Virus record (IMG/VR): IMGVR_UViG_3300006919_000287
Location: 1-29,344 of that record
Length of the DNA stretch: 29,344 bases
From: a virus
Reading direction: 5' to 3' (one strand)
Shown here: piece after piece, positions 15,872 through 22,756 of the stretch
Layout of the letters: each line of letters begins with the position of its first letter
How positions within the stretch are numbered: position 1 is the first letter of the stretch
Translations under genes and position numbers: made by a program
Notes under the pieces: generated by a model
The model's input: the letters and a program-made list of their open reading frames with translations, nothing else
Told to the model about the DNA's origin: nothing
The model's database searches: none

Positions 15872-16353
15872 AAAAAAAGTATAGAACCTATTACTGCATC
15901 TAAAGGCATATCTTTCATTGTCTCTCCATCTCCTGCTTCATACTCTTTAATAGAATATTTCTCTCCGTATTTCTGATCAATAGGTCTATATAGAACTGCC
16001 ATTGCTCTGTGCATATTCTCCCAATCTCCTAAGAACGCATCTAGATCTACATACTCTCCTAAGCTGATGTCATCGAGTTTTGGTATAAATCCATACTCTA
16101 CCCCATTAATTTTAAAATGTCTCCTTAGATTCGGTTTCTCATTAAACATACCTATCAGGATCTCACATATAGCATTAACATCTGCAAACTTCATTCTCAT
16201 AGTATCTGCTAAAGTAACATTGCAAAATATTTCGATCATCTTAGATGCTAGGAATTTCTCATCTGTAACCTCTTCTGAGATCTTTAAATACTTTTGGTAC
16301 TGCTCTAATGTAATCTCTGATAATGTATCAGGTATGGTAATTTCTAGTTTCAT
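15703..16353 (-). CDS. Tail assembly chaperone, 0-frame product (gpG-like), 216 aa
   Basis: Starts MKLEITIPDTLSEITLEQYQ and continues with helical segments, including INGVEYGFIPKLDDISLGEY and a Met/Leu-rich part up to ILFFYHLGIDL. This matches the first chaperone of siphovirus tail modules: right size, right place before the tail proteins, and it carries a frameshift signal. The 0 frame continues 55 codons after the slip site and ends at TAA 15703-15705. The alternative frame gives a second product (15620-15871). A candidate promoter motif (16370-16399) and a terminator lie upstream, so this is the first gene of the tail unit. Confidence 0.7.
   Translation of the reverse strand: MKLEITIPDTLSEITLEQYQKYLKISEEVTDEKFLASKMIEIFCNVTLADTMRMKFADVNAICEILIGMFNEKPNLRRHFKINGVEYGFIPKLDDISLGEYVDLDAFLGDWENMHRAMAVLYRPIDQKYGEKYSIKEYEAGDGETMKDMPLDAVIGSILFFYHLGIDLSQAMMNYLEENQESNLVQYLSSEQNGVGINQFTHSLRAILDDLRISLN
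15870..15879 (-). other. Frameshift site: C followed by nine T
   Basis: The minus strand reads CTT TTT TTT TAC in the 0 frame. Slipping back one base on TTT-TTT gives TTA CCA and enters the open -1 frame. A T9 run could also act by polymerase slippage, since one extra T has the same effect. In the first 20 bases downstream I see no obvious strong stem or pseudoknot. Confidence 0.65.
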
Positions 16354-16369
16354 ATGCTTGGTATTATAT

Positions 16370-16399
16370 ATATAACGTAATTTTTAAGGCATTTTAGTA
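16370..16399 (-). promoter_or_regulatory. ACGTTATAT motif, candidate late promoter 4
   Basis: On the minus strand TACTAAA (16399-16393), 14 bases, then ACGTTATAT (16378-16370). It lies between the terminator at 16407-16435 and the tail chaperone ATG at 16353. Here the distance to the ATG is longer (16 bases) than at the other sites, which fits a transcription signal better than a translation signal. Confidence 0.55.
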
Positions 16400-16406
16400 A
16401 ATATAC

Positions 16407-16435
16407 AAAAAAAAAGCACCCATCTCTGAGTGCCT
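16407..16435 (-). terminator. Rho-independent terminator before tail unit
   Basis: On the minus strand an 8-bp stem (AGGCACTC/GGGTGCTT with G-T pairs) around a 6-base loop is followed by a run of nine T. It closes the small-gene unit that ends at 16460. Confidence 0.8.
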
Positions 16436-16459
16436 CTTCTTACTAACTATAAAAACATA

Positions 16460-16573
16460 CTAATTCAACCATCCTGTAATTGCGTTAAAAAACATTAAGG
16501 CTATTCCTATCACTGAGTAAAAACTAATCAAATAGTAAATATTCTCAGGGTCTTTCTTTATCCAATCTCTCAT
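16460..16573 (-). CDS. Small single-pass membrane protein, 37 aa
   Basis: ATG at 16573 is 3 bases after the upstream stop (TAAGATATG). The charged start (MRDWIKKDPEN) is followed by one hydrophobic segment (IYYLISFYSVIGIALMFF, about residues 12-29) and a short end. The charge pattern suggests the N-terminus stays in the cytoplasm. No family recognised. A small membrane protein in this place might act in superinfection exclusion or lysis timing, which is a guess. Confidence 0.6.
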   Translation of the reverse strand: MRDWIKKDPENIYYLISFYSVIGIALMFFNAITGWLN

Positions 16574-16576
16574 ATC

Positions 16577-16798
16577 TTATTTATTTATTTCATATTCCAT
16601 TATCTCAGTCTCTGCTCTATTAAGAACATAAGTAGAAAGTAAATCTGTAAGATCTATATCTGATCCCTCTAGTGCTATGTGTAATATCTCCACCTGATCC
16701 CCTGTAGGTGGTTCAAAGTAATCTCCATTACTACCCTCAATAAAATCGTATTGAATCTCTAAAATAATGTCGTCAATTTCAATCTCGTACTGTCTCAT
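16577..16798 (-). CDS. Acidic hypothetical protein, 73 aa
   Basis: Small acidic protein with alternating charged and aliphatic residues (YEIEIDDIILEIQYDFIEG), then an acidic stretch with FEPPTGDQVEILHIALEGSD. This suggests a compact alpha/beta fold. I do not recognise it. It has its own Bacteroidota-type promoter at 16839-16869 and is followed by the small membrane protein gene. Confidence 0.65.
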   Translation of the reverse strand: MRQYEIEIDDIILEIQYDFIEGSNGDYFEPPTGDQVEILHIALEGSDIDLTDLLSTYVLNRAETEIMEYEINK

Positions 16799-16838
16799 AA
16801 TAGTGTCTTTTAAAGTGTCTGTTTTAATTAATAATGCT

Positions 16839-16869
16839 CAAATATATAAAGCATATTTCAGTTATGAAA
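16839..16869 (-). promoter_or_regulatory. Bacteroidota-type promoter (TTTC-N19-TATATTTG)
   Basis: On the minus strand TTTC (16869-16866), 19 bases, then TATATTTG (16846-16839). The consensus for the primary sigma factor of Bacteroidota is TTTG-N19-21-TAnnTTTG, so only one of the eight fixed bases differs. Transcription would start about 35 bases ahead of the ATG at 16798. Confidence 0.6.
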
Positions 16870-16874
16870 GTATT

Positions 16875-17114
16875 TTAATATCTTTTTTTGAAATTTTTTA
16901 ATTTTAAGTATCTTTCTACGTATGCCTCTTTGAGCATTAACATAGTGTCCTCATCAAACCATTTATAAAACATAGAGAAATCAATTTCAAAATATGTTAT
17001 AGAATGTTTTCCTCTTAAAAGATCTGTTGTCTTTGTCTCAATATAAAACTTTCCATTGTCTTGTGTAGATCCTACTGATATAATATCTAAAATCTCAAAT
17101 TCTTTATGTTCCAT
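16875..17114 (-). CDS. Hypothetical protein, 79 aa
   Basis: Two-part small protein: a beta-rich first half (FEILDIISVGSTQDNGKFYI) and a second half that is mostly helix ending basic (AYVERYLKLKNFKKRY). No family recognised. It begins 1 base after the stop of the upstream gene (TAAGATG), so the two are surely co-translated. Confidence 0.6.
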   Translation of the reverse strand: MEHKEFEILDIISVGSTQDNGKFYIETKTTDLLRGKHSITYFEIDFSMFYKWFDEDTMLMLKEAYVERYLKLKNFKKRY

Positions 17115-17115
17115 C

Positions 17116-17337
17116 TTAATCCTCTTTTAAATGATCTAATATCTCGTGGTAATTTACTGCATCGATAAAAGCTAGTGCATAATCTTGTGCTAATCCATTA
17201 TCTGTTTGCTCTCTGATATGTTCCTCTAGCATCTCCTGTAATGTTTCTGCATCCCATTCATCCTCTATCTCCATAAACTCAAAAAATTCTAAATACACTC
17301 TCCAAGTCTGATAATTTGTCCATCCATTGTAACTCAT
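17116..17337 (-). CDS. NGWTNYQTW-type phage protein, 73 aa
   Basis: The start MSYNGWTNYQTWRVYLEFFE is the hallmark of a small phage family found in many hosts (often listed as DUF7249-like, from memory), followed by an acidic helix and a C-terminal helix (ALAFIDAVNYHEILDHL). No biochemical function is known to me. A nearly perfect host-type promoter (17367-17397) stands 30 bases upstream, so it is the first gene of the small-gene unit. Confidence 0.7.
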   Translation of the reverse strand: MSYNGWTNYQTWRVYLEFFEFMEIEDEWDAETLQEMLEEHIREQTDNGLAQDYALAFIDAVNYHEILDHLKED

Positions 17338-17366
17338 AATTGTCTTTTTAAATAATTAATAACACC

Positions 17367-17397
17367 CAAAAATACAGAGCCTAAATTAAACTGACAA
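17367..17397 (-). promoter_or_regulatory. Bacteroidota-type promoter (TTG-N20-TATTTTTG)
   Basis: On the minus strand TTG (17397-17395), 20 bases, TATTTTTG (17374-17367). All fixed bases of TAnnTTTG match. It lies in the gap after the terminase gene and would drive the four small genes down to the terminator at 16407-16435. Confidence 0.7.
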
Positions 17398-17426
17398 GCA
17401 TTTTATTAAATTTTTTTAATTATTTT

Positions 17427-18581
17427 TTATCTAATAGCATATTTACCATAATTAGGCTTAGTAAGTTTATTTACTATTGAATACCTGAGACTATCTAGAG
17501 CGTGATTGTAAGCATCTATTGGTTTGTTAGTAAGCTGACCATTTTTGTCCTCTATGTATTTATAGTTTCTCAACTCTTTGATCGTATTAATACTATCCTC
17601 TGTAACGAATAGTTTGTATCTCCTGATCATATCAATACCGATATTAATAGATCCTTTAAAAGTGGGCTTTATATTCCATCCCATTCTATGTATCTCTTCT
17701 ATTGATTTCGGTTCTGCTGAGTCTGCAAATATCTCATCTCTTCTGTCAAGTCCTAATCTCTTAAATTCATTTGCTATATCCTGATTAGTCATCCCTGTTC
17801 GATATATATGCTCCTTTACGTACATATTATCTCCCATTGTAAATGTCTCCACTAAACTAGTAGGGTCGTTAGTAAATCCAAAGTCTAATCCGTACGATAT
17901 TCTTTTTGCTTCCTGAGGGATCTCTTTAATAGTTTGAAAGTTATATATTAAACTCCTAGACTGTCCTCTCTCTCCTAGTCCGTAAACTTTCCAATAGTTT
18001 TCGTCAATATCTTTTAATCTCTCAATCTCTTCCTTTATTACATCACTTAAAAACGGATTGTCTCTATATGTTGTTTGGTGAAATTCTACATCTGCTCTTG
18101 TTAAGACCTGATCATATATCCAATGAAACTCATCAGAGGGATTGTAATCAAGTACAACCTTCTCAGTAGTCCTGAATATTAACTGCTGCCAATCCTCATA
18201 ATTAAGTTCGTTAGCTTCATTAATAAATAACAAATCTCGCTTCCTACCTCTAATCTTTTGAGGCTCATCTAGACTTATAAATTCAATTCTATTGCCGTTC
18301 AGATAATACTCACTAGCACTCTTGCTATGATACATCTCATTATAAATACCATATCCTTTGATAATATCAAAAAAATCCCTCATAACAGTACCTCGTACCG
18401 CAGGGAATGTCTTTCTGCATATCGTAATAGTTTTATCAGTAGATCTATTGCAATAATCGAATATAATCCATAATAGTATGTTATAGGTTTTCCCTGATCT
18501 AGTTCCTCCCTGTTCTACTATTATCTTTTTATCAGATCTTGCTAAGTGTTTAAATACTTTATTCGTCGTAACTTCCCTCAT
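17427..18581 (-). CDS. terL: Terminase large subunit, 384 aa
   Basis: ATP-driven DNA packaging motor and nuclease. The ATPase half shows Walker A GGTRSGKT (residues 25-32), a RKTFPAVRGTV segment, and Walker B LLFINEANEL (about 116-125). The nuclease half shows YGLDFGFTNDP (first catalytic Asp), IFADSAEP (second) and DAYNHALDSLRY (third). The layout matches the Terminase_3/PBSX-type family. At 384 residues it is slightly short but holds all motifs. It overlaps the small subunit gene by 23 bases. Confidence 0.93.
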   Translation of the reverse strand: MREVTTNKVFKHLARSDKKIIVEQGGTRSGKTYNILLWIIFDYCNRSTDKTITICRKTFPAVRGTVMRDFFDIIKGYGIYNEMYHSKSASEYYLNGNRIEFISLDEPQKIRGRKRDLLFINEANELNYEDWQQLIFRTTEKVVLDYNPSDEFHWIYDQVLTRADVEFHQTTYRDNPFLSDVIKEEIERLKDIDENYWKVYGLGERGQSRSLIYNFQTIKEIPQEAKRISYGLDFGFTNDPTSLVETFTMGDNMYVKEHIYRTGMTNQDIANEFKRLGLDRRDEIFADSAEPKSIEEIHRMGWNIKPTFKGSINIGIDMIRRYKLFVTEDSINTIKELRNYKYIEDKNGQLTNKPIDAYNHALDSLRYSIVNKLTKPNYGKYAIR

Positions 18582-18915
18582 CTATGATTTTGACTTGAAA
18601 CAATCTTTCGCCTTCTGCACCTGTTATCTCTTGTCTCTCTATATATCCTCTCTTTTTTCCCTTAGTCTTTAAATAGAATATTGTTGCTGAGGTACTCCCA
18701 TCTCCTATTTGTTTATGTAATTGGCTCTCTGCAAAATCTAATGCTACATTCTGTATCTCTGCTACCTCTTTAGCAAATACAGGATCTTTATCTAGCCACT
18801 CATAAAATGTTGCTCTACCTATTCCCACTTGTTTACAGGCAGTCGTTACAACTCCTAGGCTCTTCTCTAAAGCCTGAATCATTGCATCCTTTTTTATATG
18901 TCCGGTTTTGTCCAT
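18559..18915 (-). CDS. terS: Terminase small subunit, 118 aa
   Basis: Residues 8-50 form a helix-turn-helix (ALEKSLGVVTTACKQVGIGR, then FYEWLDKDPVF) as in small terminase subunits that recognise the packaging start. A coiled-coil/oligomerisation part follows (residues 50-85), with KQIGDGSTSATIFYLKTKGK, a line common in this family. The end is acidic and probably meets the large subunit. The start overlaps the stop of the glycosyltransferase gene (TAATG), and the gene overlaps terL. Confidence 0.85.
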   Translation of the reverse strand: MDKTGHIKKDAMIQALEKSLGVVTTACKQVGIGRATFYEWLDKDPVFAKEVAEIQNVALDFAESQLHKQIGDGSTSATIFYLKTKGKKRGYIERQEITGAEGERLFQVKIIDEGSYDE

Positions 18916-19655
18916 TATATTCCTTTAATTGGTGTTTTCATAATCGGATTAAAGTCAAAACTTCTCTTGCTTTGTTTATCTCTTTTAATCACATCTTTAC
19001 CCCATTTTCTCTGTAACGCAAAGAATTGTTGTTTCTCTTTATCTAAGTTTCTATATGTCGCACATCCACCCTCCTGTTCTGCTTGTTTCACATTATAGTG
19101 TGCAAAGTTTACTCTTAAGCATCCTTTGTATTTATGTATATGTTGTAATGTAATATCGTAATCCTCCTTTAATGGTAATTCCTCATCATATCTCACTTCG
19201 CTACTTTTTAAATGAGCCTGAAAAGGTCCTCCTATATATTGTAAAGTACCAAATGGGGTATATTCTCTATATGCACCTTTATCTGTTACACAATTTAATC
19301 CCCAAAAATGGAAGCCCATCTCTTTAGTTATATTAGCTATGTTCTCAGAAAATTCCTCTAAGTCATTCATATTGAATTTAATTTGAGATTGCTCTTCCCA
19401 TCTACCAATATATGAACAGTCGTCATCAATAATAACAATACAATCTGCATCATCGTATAAATTATCTAATATCCAATTCCTTACCCTACATAAATTTCCC
19501 TGAGCTGAATCAGGACATACTACAATATCATTCCCATTTGCTCTATACTCTTCTGCTTCACTCTCTCTTACTACTAGCTTTACGTTAGGATAATGTATCT
19601 GTGTTATACTCTTCTCTGGTCTCTTATAAGATGGTGCAAAAAATTTAACTTTCAT
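18915..19655 (-). CDS. GREB1/TAGT-like glycosyltransferase, 246 aa
   Basis: The protein looks like a GT-A-fold glycosyltransferase of the GREB1/TAGT group, which comparative genomics has linked to sugars on modified DNA bases in phages. Seen: KFFAPSYKRPEKSITQI at the N-terminus, VVCPDSAQGNLCRVRNWIL, IVIIDDDCSYIGRW with the acidic metal-binding triad at 77-79, FWGLNCVTDKGAYREYTPF, IGGPFQAHLK, LPLKEDYDITLQHI and a conserved end RSFDFNPIMKTPIKG. All parts of the fold are present. It overlaps the ParB-like gene by 11 bases and follows a PAPS-reductase-like gene, which supports a joint role in DNA modification. Protein or RNA targets are not excluded. Confidence 0.75.
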   Translation of the reverse strand: MKVKFFAPSYKRPEKSITQIHYPNVKLVVRESEAEEYRANGNDIVVCPDSAQGNLCRVRNWILDNLYDDADCIVIIDDDCSYIGRWEEQSQIKFNMNDLEEFSENIANITKEMGFHFWGLNCVTDKGAYREYTPFGTLQYIGGPFQAHLKSSEVRYDEELPLKEDYDITLQHIHKYKGCLRVNFAHYNVKQAEQEGGCATYRNLDKEKQQFFALQRKWGKDVIKRDKQSKRSFDFNPIMKTPIKGI

Positions 19656-20262
19656 TCTGTATCTTGTTTATTGCTTCTGTTCCATTTATTACTCTTCCAA
19701 TTCCTTGGCTCCAGGGTTTTCCATTTGCTCTTTTTGCAGTCTCTGTTTTTAATCCAAATAATGTTTTAGCTTGAATCCAATCTATATCTGTATCAAATTT
19801 TAATATAAGATAATTACTCTGAGTATCTAGTTCAGTAGCAAAAGGTTTTTCGCTCTGTTCATTCATTGGGTTATTCATTTCCTGCACATCGTCATCTGTG
19901 TAAGGCACATCTAATCCCCACTCTCCTAGTTTATCCTGATCCCAATTATTTGCTAATATATCCCAATCCCACTCTCCAAATCCTGAATTGTCTTTAATTA
20001 AGAACTCCTTTTGCTGATCATCTGACAAATCTTTTGCTTTTATGATATAAACCTCATCTATTCTAGCATCTTGACAAGCCTTATATCTCATATTTCCTCC
20101 TAAGATAACATTGTCCTCATTTACTACAATAGGTCTAATCTCTAGCATCTCAGGAAATTCCTTTATACTTTTGACTAACTTCTTAAATTTATAGTCTTTA
20201 ATGATTCTAGGGTTATCAGGATTGATCCTAATATCTCCGATTTTTACTTTAGTGATCTGCAT
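19645..20262 (-). CDS. ParB-like nuclease-domain protein, 205 aa
   Basis: Residues 1-95 carry a ParB/sulfiredoxin-type fold: KIGDIRINPDNPRI, LVKSIKEFPEMLEIRPIVV, VILGGNMRYKA with the GGNMR motif at 55-59, and LIKDNSGFGEWDWDILA. The second part (YLILKFDTDIDWIQAK, LFGLKTETA) is a separate alpha/beta domain often seen in phage ParB proteins. I chose ATG 20262 over one 42 bases upstream because the protein then begins at the domain boundary and the ACGTTATAT motif ends at the start codon. ParB-fold proteins of this type bind CTP/ATP or cut DNA. Paired with a PAPS-reductase-like gene it recalls the IbrA/IbrB arrangement. Confidence 0.78.
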   Translation of the reverse strand: MQITKVKIGDIRINPDNPRIIKDYKFKKLVKSIKEFPEMLEIRPIVVNEDNVILGGNMRYKACQDARIDEVYIIKAKDLSDDQQKEFLIKDNSGFGEWDWDILANNWDQDKLGEWGLDVPYTDDDVQEMNNPMNEQSEKPFATELDTQSNYLILKFDTDIDWIQAKTLFGLKTETAKRANGKPWSQGIGRVINGTEAINKIQNES

Positions 20263-20271
20263 ATATAACGT
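20263..20271 (-). promoter_or_regulatory. ACGTTATAT motif, site 5, ahead of ParB-like gene
   Basis: ACGTTATAT on the minus strand directly abuts the ATG at 20262. A TATAAAA element lies 18 bases upstream in place of TACNAAA. It would place the ParB/glycosyltransferase/terminase genes under the same control as the structural genes. Confidence 0.45.
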
Positions 20272-20291
20272 ATTAAAATTTATTTCTTTTT

Positions 20292-21140
20292 TTATAGTCC
20301 ACAATAACCTGAATCACACTCATTAAAATCATCATCAAATAATTCAAATTGTGAGTTCCAATTTTTTATCTCATCATAACTAATGTCTGTCATCCATTGA
20401 GCATTGTTTACACTCTCTCTTTCTCTTTTAGCAAACCATTCTAACTTATTTGGATGCTTATCCCACATCTTTCTAAGTAACATTGGAGACTTATGGAAGC
20501 AACCTACACAGTTATTCATCCAAGCAAATCTAACAGGCTTATCTAACCAAAACTGTTCTATGGTATCTTTATATATATTAGAGTCTATTAGAGGAAAGCT
20601 AGGTTTCTGATATGGTATATCCTCCCATTTGTTTCTACCGTCTTTGTGTTTTCCGAATGTTGCTTTAAATTCACTAAGACCATCAGCATTGCATCTTTCT
20701 AACATATTCTTAGCTCTCCTAGTTTCATTGGCTCTGAATCCTATTCTCATTTCAATAGGTTCTCCTATCTGTTTAGCCCACCAATAAAAAATAGGTTCTA
20801 TTTTCATTTCTACTGTGCAAAACCTTTGAACCTTATTAGGCAAATAAACTTTATCTTTTCTAGTCGTTATATCGTCAAAAGTTTTTCCTGTAACCCAAGT
20901 AATCTTTCTACCTATAAATTGCTCTAAGTCTAACATAGTATAAACAATCATATCATCCTCAGCAGTTCCTATAAAAGGTGCTTGTATTCTATCCTCTATC
21001 TCTTGTCTTATTTTCTTATCAGGAAAAATACAATTTTTATCTTCAATTCTTACCAAAGAAAAAACATCATAGTCTGCAGGATAGTTAGCTGCAATATAGC
21101 TTGAAGTTTTACCTCCACTCAAACTATTTACTGTTTTCAT
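20292..21140 (-). CDS. PAPS-reductase-family PP-loop protein, 282 aa
   Basis: The N-terminus holds a PP-loop (SGGKTS, residues 8-13) as in ATP pyrophosphatases that adenylate or thiolate a substrate. Further family marks are RFCTVEMKIEPI (Cys108), MRIGFRANETRRA and WMNNCVGCFHKSPMLLRKM (Cys211, Cys214). Cys275 and Cys280 lie near the end (CDSGYCGL). The cysteines could hold an Fe-S cluster, as in DndC or some PAPS reductases. Phage members are thought to act in DNA or tRNA modification, not in sulphate assimilation, as no other sulphur genes are present. It overlaps the DnaA-like gene by 17 bases. Confidence 0.8.
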   Translation of the reverse strand: MKTVNSLSGGKTSSYIAANYPADYDVFSLVRIEDKNCIFPDKKIRQEIEDRIQAPFIGTAEDDMIVYTMLDLEQFIGRKITWVTGKTFDDITTRKDKVYLPNKVQRFCTVEMKIEPIFYWWAKQIGEPIEMRIGFRANETRRAKNMLERCNADGLSEFKATFGKHKDGRNKWEDIPYQKPSFPLIDSNIYKDTIEQFWLDKPVRFAWMNNCVGCFHKSPMLLRKMWDKHPNKLEWFAKRERESVNNAQWMTDISYDEIKNWNSQFELFDDDFNECDSGYCGL

Positions 21141-21546
21141 ATTCTTTAATTTGTTTATCGTAATTCTCTTTTACTATCTTACTCACTTCTGAAAGGAAAG
21201 GTTCTTTTAATGCTTTAATGTCCTCAATAATCATATTCTGCTTTTCCATTAAGTCAGCTTTCTTATTAGTCAATACATTTAACCATTTGTCTAGATCCTT
21301 ATTAAACTTTCTGTAATTGTTAAAATTATCTTTTGCATATAATGCAGTACAATGATCATATTTCTTGCCTCTACTCTTAAAATATCTCTCTATATCAGAC
21401 AGTCTGAATTTCTTTGTATGATACAATAAAAACACAACTAAAGATCGAGCATCTACATACTCCTGTTTCCTTGTGTTCTTAAATATATCTAATCCTGATA
21501 ATTCTTTTACTTTCTCTGCAATCTGATCCGCCTCTTTTACTTTCAT
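21124..21546 (-). CDS. DnaA domain IV-like DNA-binding protein, 140 aa
   Basis: Residues 34-74 (RSLVVFLLYHTKKFRLSDIE, then KKYDHCTALYAKDNF) follow the C-terminal DNA-binding domain of DnaA: helix, basic turn, and the DHxT signature here as DHCT at 64-67. The ATPase part of DnaA is absent. The remainder is a Lys-rich coiled coil. Such solo domain IV proteins may mark a phage origin or steal the host initiator. It overlaps the next gene by 17 bases and its own upstream neighbour by 4. Confidence 0.7.
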   Translation of the reverse strand: MKVKEADQIAEKVKELSGLDIFKNTRKQEYVDARSLVVFLLYHTKKFRLSDIERYFKSRGKKYDHCTALYAKDNFNNYRKFNKDLDKWLNVLTNKKADLMEKQNMIIEDIKALKEPFLSEVSKIVKENYDKQIKEYENSK

Positions 21547-21755
21547 AATCTTTTACTCAATTTAATTAATTCCTCGTAGGTCATATTTCTAACCCTACGT
21601 CTTGCTTCTTTATTTGTTAATTGTTTTAATATATCCTTTCTCAATAATCTCTTATGTTCTTTTTGAGTAGGATTGTATAATTTACTATTTTTTAGCTTCC
21701 CTGTCTTATGGTTAGCATTAATCAATACTTTCTCAGGTATTGGTATAAACTTCAT
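21543..21755 (-). CDS. Basic hypothetical protein, 70 aa
   Basis: About a quarter of residues are Lys/Arg (KTGKLKNSKLYNP, KRLLRKDILKQLTNKEARRR). Two helices are likely in the second half. It probably binds nucleic acid, but I see no known domain. It shares 4-base overlaps with both neighbours, so it is part of the replication operon. Confidence 0.6.
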   Translation of the reverse strand: MKFIPIPEKVLINANHKTGKLKNSKLYNPTQKEHKRLLRKDILKQLTNKEARRRVRNMTYEELIKLSKRL

Positions 21756-21970
21756 TTTTTCTTTTTATCATATTTTTCGTGATACGCTTTTGAAAAATCC
21801 CAGCAATCACTTAAGTAATATAATCTTTGCAGCCAATCTCTCTCATCTATAAATTCAGGATCATCTCCTCCATTTTCTAAATGATCATTGTATGCTTTCT
21901 CGCACTCCTCAGGTGTTCCTCCATAAAACATATGGAAATCTCCTTTTAAATCCCATTCAAATTTTTTCAT
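21752..21970 (-). CDS. Acidic hypothetical protein, 72 aa
   Basis: Contains FEWDLKGDFHMFYGGTPEEC and DPEFIDERDWLQRLYYLSDC, with a Lys run at the end. The pattern of Trp, Tyr and acidic residues suggests a small folded protein. No family recognised. The leader TTAGACAGATG is one of several alike in early genes. Confidence 0.6.
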   Translation of the reverse strand: MKKFEWDLKGDFHMFYGGTPEECEKAYNDHLENGGDDPEFIDERDWLQRLYYLSDCWDFSKAYHEKYDKKKK

Positions 21971-21982
21971 CTGTCTAATAAT

Positions 21983-22756
21983 TTATAATGTTCCCTCTAA
22001 ATAATAATCGTCTATATCTAATCCATCCACAAAGAAAGCCTCATATGTTTTAATAGCAGCCTCTACCTTTTGTTCTCCTGATAGATAAAACTCCTCTGAG
22101 CAATGATATACCCCTATGTCTAAACTCTTCTTGTCAATCCCTATAAACTTAAATTGATCATATGTCATTCCAAATAATTGACAATAAAGATAGCATTGCA
22201 TATCATAGGAATTTTTATAAGCACTGTATTTAAAACTTTTTATGTCAATCGTTGTTTTTAAATCTACGATCATATCCTTACATAATACATCTGCTTTTGC
22301 TCTGAAAGGGTAGCCTTTTACAAATCCAATAGCAGGGTGTTCAAAATTACAATTAGTTATATAAGATCTTGCAGTTTCATTCTTATAAAACGCATCTGCT
22401 AATCTCTCAGCATCTCTCTTCTCTTTTTTAGTGAATACCTTTCCGTGTTCTTTCTTAGCTTCCTGATATGCTTTTGCATTCTTACTTTCTACATTAACAA
22501 AGATCTGTTTCTCGAATACTTCAGGTTCTAATATAGCAGTATGAAATAACCATCCATCTCTCAGGGCTTGACTGCTTGCACTTCCGTACTGAGTAACATA
22601 TTTATAAGTCTTAGGACTATCTAAAAGCATTTTGCAATTAGAACTGCTCAAAGCAGCCTTTCCTAAATACCCATAATAAAACTCGTCATCCTCCATCTCT
22701 TTGAGAATCTCATCCATTTTCCAATCTTTTCCGTCTAATAATTTAATTGTCTCCAT
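21983..22756 (-). CDS. PD-(D/E)XK exonuclease (DUF3799, RecE-like), 257 aa
   Basis: This enzyme type resects double-stranded DNA in phage recombination. Motifs seen: SSSNCKMLLDSPKTYKY near the start, WLFHTAILEPEVF (His72), YPFRAKADVL (Asp156), IVDLKTTIDI (Asp165, Lys167) and YDMQCYLYCQLFG (Gln187). This is the full core of the DUF3799 family. No annealing protein of the RecT or Erf type is obvious nearby; the two ssDNA-binding candidates at 26318-27074 could help. It overlaps its upstream neighbour by 14 bases. Confidence 0.82.
   Translation of the reverse strand: METIKLLDGKDWKMDEILKEMEDDEFYYGYLGKAALSSSNCKMLLDSPKTYKYVTQYGSASSQALRDGWLFHTAILEPEVFEKQIFVNVESKNAKAYQEAKKEHGKVFTKKEKRDAERLADAFYKNETARSYITNCNFEHPAIGFVKGYPFRAKADVLCKDMIVDLKTTIDIKSFKYSAYKNSYDMQCYLYCQLFGMTYDQFKFIGIDKKSLDIGVYHCSEEFYLSGEQKVEAAIKTYEAFFVDGLDIDDYYLEGTL

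Noticed and set aside
17400-17426. A/T-rich stretch after the terminase gene as a terminator
   Set aside because: Only weak A/T pairing and no T run after a stem, so transcription probably continues.
20263-20304. 14-residue N-terminal extension of the ParB-like protein
   Set aside because: The extension overlaps the PP-loop gene, is not domain-like and would place the ACGTTATAT motif inside the gene.
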